Of a stretch of 64,000 nt of DNA, positions 59,353 to 64,000 are shown piece by piece. The notes under the pieces were generated by a model. It was not told where the DNA came from, ran no database searches, and was given only the letters and a program-made list of their open reading frames with translations. The position numbers were made by a program, and so were the translations under genes. This DNA comes from Domibacillus indicus. GTDB lineage: Bacteria > Bacillota > Bacilli > Bacillales > Domibacillaceae. Within the stretch, counting starts at the first letter, position 1, and every line of letters begins with the position of its first letter. Location: positions 434,001 to 498,000 of the forward strand of contig NZ_LAJB01000007.1 in NCBI RefSeq assembly GCF_000970685.1. Reading direction: 5' to 3'.

Positions 59353-60395
59353 AAGAGCTGCCAGACTTTGATAAGGAAAAAGAGTGGCAGCGCTGGAAAG
59401 GTTTTTTCAGTATTTGGACTACACCTGAACCTGAAGTGGGCCAGACACCGAGAGTCGCTGTCTGGAAGAAAAATAAAGCAACACTCTGGTATTATCCATC
59501 CCCAAATAAAAAACATGCCACCCCTCTCTTTCTTGTTTATTCACTTGTAAACAAAGCATTTGTCCTGGATATGGCTCCGGGAGCGAGCATGATTGAATCT
59601 TATCTGCAAAACGGGTACGACGTTTATTTGCTGGATTTCGGTTCACCCGGATACGAGGACAAAGATATAACGGTAGATGACTACTTGATGGACTATATTG
59701 ACCGGGCGGTCCGGAAAGCGTTAAAGCATTCAAAAGCTGCTTCGCTTACCGTAATGGGCTTCTGCCTTGGAGGAACCCTGGCCGCCATGTATACTTCCAT
59801 TTCAGAACAGCCGATCCGGAATTTGATTCTCTGTGTGGCACCGCTTAATTTTTCAGAGCCGCCGATTTTTACCAAATGGGCCGAAGCCATGCAAAACGGC
59901 GACTTCAGCATGGATCCGGTTTTGGATGCGCTCGGATATATCCCGGGCAGGTTTATGAAGTACGGACTGCGGCTGGCCAGCTCACCTGTTTATATCAGCC
60001 CGTATCTTTCTCTGTTAAACAAAGCCTACGATCAGGACTATGTCGACCGGTGGCGGCGGTTCAACAAATGGACGAATGGGCATGTCGGCTTTTCCGGAGC
60101 GGCCATCAAGCAGCTCACCAGCGAAATTGGCAAAGAAAACAAATTTATGGACGGAACGCTTATGATCAGAGGGAAAAAGACTGATCCCGCGAATATCAGG
60201 GCAAACCTTCTCGTTGTGGCAGGAGAACATGACCGGCTGGTTCCCAAAACGCTCAGTCAGGATTTCATCAACAAAGTATCCAGTCCAGACAAGACCTACC
60301 GCCTCGTTTCCGGCGGGCATACTACGCTGGCTGTCAAAGGAAAGGGCCTGCCGTCTTTTCTGGCAGACTGGCTTCCATCAAGGTCTGGTGAATGA
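59349..60395 (+). CDS. phaC: Class IV poly(3-hydroxyalkanoate) synthase PhaC
   Basis: 348 aa, alpha/beta hydrolase. Lipase-like box GFCLGG with nucleophilic Cys near residue 140, then catalytic Asp in VVAGEHDRLVP (about 293) and His in SGGHTTLAVKG (about 322). Polymerises hydroxyacyl-CoA into storage PHA with a PhaR partner. Starts inside the stop of the phaR-like gene. phaB, phaP and phaQ are not seen here. Ends at a strong terminator. Confidence 0.95.
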   Translation: MKELPDFDKEKEWQRWKGFFSIWTTPEPEVGQTPRVAVWKKNKATLWYYPSPNKKHATPLFLVYSLVNKAFVLDMAPGASMIESYLQNGYDVYLLDFGSPGYEDKDITVDDYLMDYIDRAVRKALKHSKAASLTVMGFCLGGTLAAMYTSISEQPIRNLILCVAPLNFSEPPIFTKWAEAMQNGDFSMDPVLDALGYIPGRFMKYGLRLASSPVYISPYLSLLNKAYDQDYVDRWRRFNKWTNGHVGFSGAAIKQLTSEIGKENKFMDGTLMIRGKKTDPANIRANLLVVAGEHDRLVPKTLSQDFINKVSSPDKTYRLVSGGHTTLAVKGKGLPSFLADWLPSRSGE

Positions 60396-60413
60396 TAATC
60401 CTATAAAACATGT

Positions 60414-60447
60414 AAAGGCAGCGTTCCGGTGGGAGACGCTGCCTTTT
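60414..60447 (+). terminator. Terminator of phaR-phaC
   Basis: AAAGGCAGCGT / ACGCTGCCTTTTG stem with T run. Confidence 0.88.
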
Positions 60448-60459
60448 GTTCTGTCATAG

Positions 60460-60642
60460 AGAGGTCGATTCTAATGACTCTTTATATAAAAATGATTTAT
60501 TCGATTTCTTTTATCGCCATATTCAACATTATCAATATAAAGATAATGCTCGTCAGTATAAAGGTAAAACAGTACACGTTAGTGGTAAATGATTCGATAA
60601 GTAAAATAAAAAACTTCAAATTGATTACACTATTCTTTTGAA
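60460..60642 (+). pseudogene. Frameshifted tRNA_anti-like (OB-fold) relic
   Basis: In one frame the DNA reads DNARQYKGKTVHVSGK then a stop, and in the next frame VNDSISKIKNFKLITL. Joined, this resembles the tRNA_anti-like motif 'xxxYKGKTVEVTGKVxxIxxxxxGxxYITL'. A single frameshift near 60583 separates the halves and no start or signal peptide is evident. Likely a small broken fragment. Confidence 0.5.
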
Positions 60643-60766
60643 TGAAATTTTTTAAAAGGATAATTTGAATATACTAAACCATGGATCCTTAATTTACTCT
60701 GCTACTTAGCGCGAACTTTTCCGAAAAACTGCTGAAGTATTATTTAAAAACCATTGATCCAAAAAC

Positions 60767-60813
60767 AAAAACGGCAGTGTTTTCAGGTTTCCCCTGTAAA
60801 ACACTGCCGTTTT
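60767..60813 (-). terminator. Terminator of GH1 gene
   Basis: AAAACGGCAGTGTTTT / AAAACACTGCCGTTTT perfect 16-bp stem with T run on the minus strand. Confidence 0.9.
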
Positions 60814-60814
60814 A

Positions 60815-62215
<1,401 letters not shown>

Positions 62216-62221
62216 TTATTT

Positions 62222-63130
62222 TTATATTTGATCGAGCGCAACAGCCGTTTCTTTTTCCTTTATAAAGCCATACACTGCTCCGAGCAGGTTGGCATTGTGC
62301 CGAAACTTGCAGACCGCAATTGATGGTCTTATTTTCGCATCCCGAACAGCTTCCAAAATTGAATCAAGCTTTTTATTCACTTGTTCAATTAAGTCTTCCC
62401 GGGCGCTGATGCCGCCGCCGATTAAAATAAGCTCCGGATCATAAACATACTGCAGATTATAAATACCGACAGCAAGAAAATAGTAAAATTCATTGATCGC
62501 ATCCGAGCAGATTTTGTCTCCTGCCGCAGCCAGGTTGAAGATTTCTTCTCCGGAAAGCGTCTCTGGATCCAGCTGTTTCGCCGCCGCCACTTTTTTCACA
62601 AGCGCTATTGTTGACCCAACACCGCTCCACGTTCTGGCCTGCCCCGTTAGAGGAGGGGTCATTAACATATAGCCGAATTCTCCGCCATGCAAATTGGCTC
62701 CTTTGTGCAGTGTGCCATTTTTGATGACAGCCCCGCCAATCCCTGTTCCGATCGCAATAACCAGAACATCATTTTTGTTCTTAGCTGAACCGTTCCATAC
62801 TTCGGCATACGCTGCGCAGTTGGCGTCATTTTCCATGTAAACCGGCATACCTGTACGCTCCATAATGAGCTTTTTCACATTGGGCCCGTGCAGGTAAGGA
62901 AGTGCACTGAAGCCGTAAATAATCCCGCTGTCAGAAACAGCTCCCGGAGCGCTAATCGCAATAGCTGCTGTTCCAGGATAAAGGCCGGCCAGTTCATTTA
63001 TTTGATCGAGCAGGCCGGCCAATGTTTTCGGCGTTTTCACTTTGCTCTGTTTCAAAATTTCTTTATCGCTCGTCACGAGTCCATATTTAATAAACGTTCC
63101 ACCAATGTCTAATGCTAAGTACTTCTCCAT
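62222..63130 (-). CDS. ROK-family sugar kinase (BglK-like)
   Basis: 302 aa. ALDIGGTFIKYGLV (ATP site), AIAISAPGAVSDSGIIYGFSALPYLHGPNV (sugar site), ENDANCAAYAEVW, IGTGIGGAVIKNG and LHGGEFGYMLMTP follow ROK order. The zinc motif CxCGxxGC, usual in many ROK glucokinases, is absent, as in the beta-glucoside kinase BglK group. With the adjacent GH1 enzyme this suggests ATP-dependent phosphorylation of a beta-glucoside and then cleavage. Start at 63130 with GGGGGATG upstream. First gene of a two-gene operon with GH1. Confidence 0.88.
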   Translation of the reverse strand: MEKYLALDIGGTFIKYGLVTSDKEILKQSKVKTPKTLAGLLDQINELAGLYPGTAAIAISAPGAVSDSGIIYGFSALPYLHGPNVKKLIMERTGMPVYMENDANCAAYAEVWNGSAKNKNDVLVIAIGTGIGGAVIKNGTLHKGANLHGGEFGYMLMTPPLTGQARTWSGVGSTIALVKKVAAAKQLDPETLSGEEIFNLAAAGDKICSDAINEFYYFLAVGIYNLQYVYDPELILIGGGISAREDLIEQVNKKLDSILEAVRDAKIRPSIAVCKFRHNANLLGAVYGFIKEKETAVALDQI

Positions 63131-63253
63131 TTCATCCCCCACAGTTCGTTTTCATTGCCGATTTCTCATCAGCCCGCCAGTACATACTTTTTATCGAAAC
63201 CGCTTTCCTTATTGAGGACAAAATTCCCGCGACATTCTATTTCCGCTCAGCAA

Positions 63254-63844
63254 TCAGTTTAATTTCTGAAAAATATTAAACATCACAGCCATTTGAAGAA
63301 AAACAAATGGCACAAGTCCAAATAAAAGCAAAAGAGCCGGAAGCATATAAATGACTGTAAGATAAATGCCCAGAAAAAACAGCTGTATAATGATCCCGGT
63401 AAATGACGTAAATCCTATTTTTAAAATGACCGCGAAGTAATTGGCCGCCGGGATATTGAAACGGACAACTGCCGGGAATAAATACAGCCAGCTGATTAAA
63501 AGAATGAACGTAAAAAATAACAGAACCGGATACATAACCAGCCGAAGCGTCTCCGGATAATAAGGCAGGTAGTATATATTTACAAGAAGAATGCACGTGG
63601 CCGCAAGAAACATCCAGCCTAAAATATTGGCGGCTCTGTAATTCTCATAGTAGCGCTTTTTATATAAGTCGGAAAGTGAAATGGGCTCTTCTTTTTTCAT
63701 CCAGTGCTGGACAACGGCATACACGGCTGCAGTTGCCGGGAAAATACCCATAAGAATCCAGCCTTTCAAAACGTAAAGAACCCAGAGAAAGTGCAAACCG
63801 AGCACCTCAGCCAGCCATTCGGTAAACACGAACGTTCTTTTCAT
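63254..63844 (-). CDS. DUF624 (YesL-like) membrane protein
   Basis: 196 aa, about five membrane helices. VLGLHFLWVLYVLKGWILMGIFPATAAVYAVVQHWMKKEE and YRAANILGWMFLAATCILLVNIYYL are the DUF624 pattern (YesL). YesL-type genes often sit beside carbohydrate-transport genes; here it precedes a beta-glucoside operon by 111 bases. AAGGGGGAG just before the ATG. Function unknown. Confidence 0.88.
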   Translation of the reverse strand: MKRTFVFTEWLAEVLGLHFLWVLYVLKGWILMGIFPATAAVYAVVQHWMKKEEPISLSDLYKKRYYENYRAANILGWMFLAATCILLVNIYYLPYYPETLRLVMYPVLLFFTFILLISWLYLFPAVVRFNIPAANYFAVILKIGFTSFTGIIIQLFFLGIYLTVIYMLPALLLLFGLVPFVFLQMAVMFNIFQKLN

Positions 63845-63861
63845 ATTCTCCCCCTTAAAAT

Positions 63862-64000
63862 CTATTTGTTGAATGAACCTTCTTTCCTGTTCATCTTCCA
63901 GAACAGGTGATTTTCATAGCGTGATAATCCGACTAAGGAATGGAAGAAGGGAAAAGCTTCCTTGCAAAACAGCGTCAGGGGCTCCGGTATGGCAGCTGCG
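63862..64000 (-). CDS. C-terminus of a gene entering from the right edge
   Basis: 46 codons of open frame on the minus strand ending at TAG 63862-63864: LFCKEAFPFFHSLVGLSRYE then KMNRKEGSFNK. Ends 18 bases before the DUF624 start. Too short to assign; amino-acid composition is protein-like. May be the last part of an upstream carbohydrate gene. Confidence 0.45.
   Translation of the reverse strand, partial: AAAIPEPLTLFCKEAFPFFHSLVGLSRYENHLFWKMNRKEGSFNK

Overview
The window looks like the chromosome of a low-to-moderate-GC, endospore-forming Bacillaceae species. The signs are minor spore proteins (SspH, SspK-like), a YyaC spore protease, an Spo0M-like protein, and Bacillus-type sigma-A, sigma-B and PhoP promoter elements. 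Typical Bacillus RNA devices are also present: TPP and c-di-GMP-I riboswitches and many intrinsic terminators. I found no prophage, insertion sequence, integrase or CRISPR array. The genus cannot be fixed from sequence alone.

Layout. 1-7.6 kb: truncated glycerophosphodiester phosphodiesterase, small spore-protein cluster, Vga-type ABC-F ribosome-protection gene with a long structured leader, tRNA hydroxylase TrhO, tRNA-Cys and a DUF1311 lipoprotein. 7.6-20.6 kb: membrane and epimerase genes, then an NRPS (adenylation, carrier, thioester reductase) with its own phosphopantetheinyl transferase, preceded by a chemoreceptor gene under a c-di-GMP-I riboswitch. 20.6-26.6 kb: diguanylate cyclase, patatin-like lipase, DUF418 protein and a padR-DUF1700-DUF4097 envelope operon. 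26.8-29.1 kb: a decaying stretch with an acyltransferase fragment and a broken DinB gene around an intact winged-helix protein. 29-40 kb: UbiB-like kinase, HNH protein, TPP riboswitch-thiT, cupin, yyaC, a divergent marR / DUF2798-SDR pair, an Escherichia-type SpeD, DUF3243 and YugN-like proteins. 40-47 kb: an odd tRNA-like gene and an exopolysaccharide locus (GH18; GH18-NodB-GT2 fusion; acyltransferase) whose upstream regions carry SinR-like boxes. 47-56 kb: lipoprotein, PhoP-regulated alkaline phosphatase, MR/MLE enolase, sigma-B stress protein, MscS channel, luciferase-like monooxygenase, DnaB-like mini protein and SLH protein. 56-64 kb: tRNA-Arg(CCU), ExoA, Mug-type glycosylase, class IV PHA synthase pair (phaR-like/phaC), and a beta-glucoside operon (GH1 and ROK kinase) with a DUF624 protein.

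Most notable: (i) the Vga leader, with a promoter, three competing complementary arms, a short leader ORF, an internal terminator and a second hairpin that can mask the start site; (ii) an 87-nt tRNA-like gene with perfect acceptor and T arms and what looks like a 7-nt insertion beside a CCU anticodon loop; (iii) a single-module A-T-R NRPS whose partner module is absent; (iv) c-di-GMP synthesis, a c-di-GMP riboswitch and exopolysaccharide genes within 30 kb, suggesting that motile/sessile control is concentrated here. Several small pseudogene relics (YolD-like, tRNA_anti-like, DinB, acyltransferase) mark sites of past gene loss.
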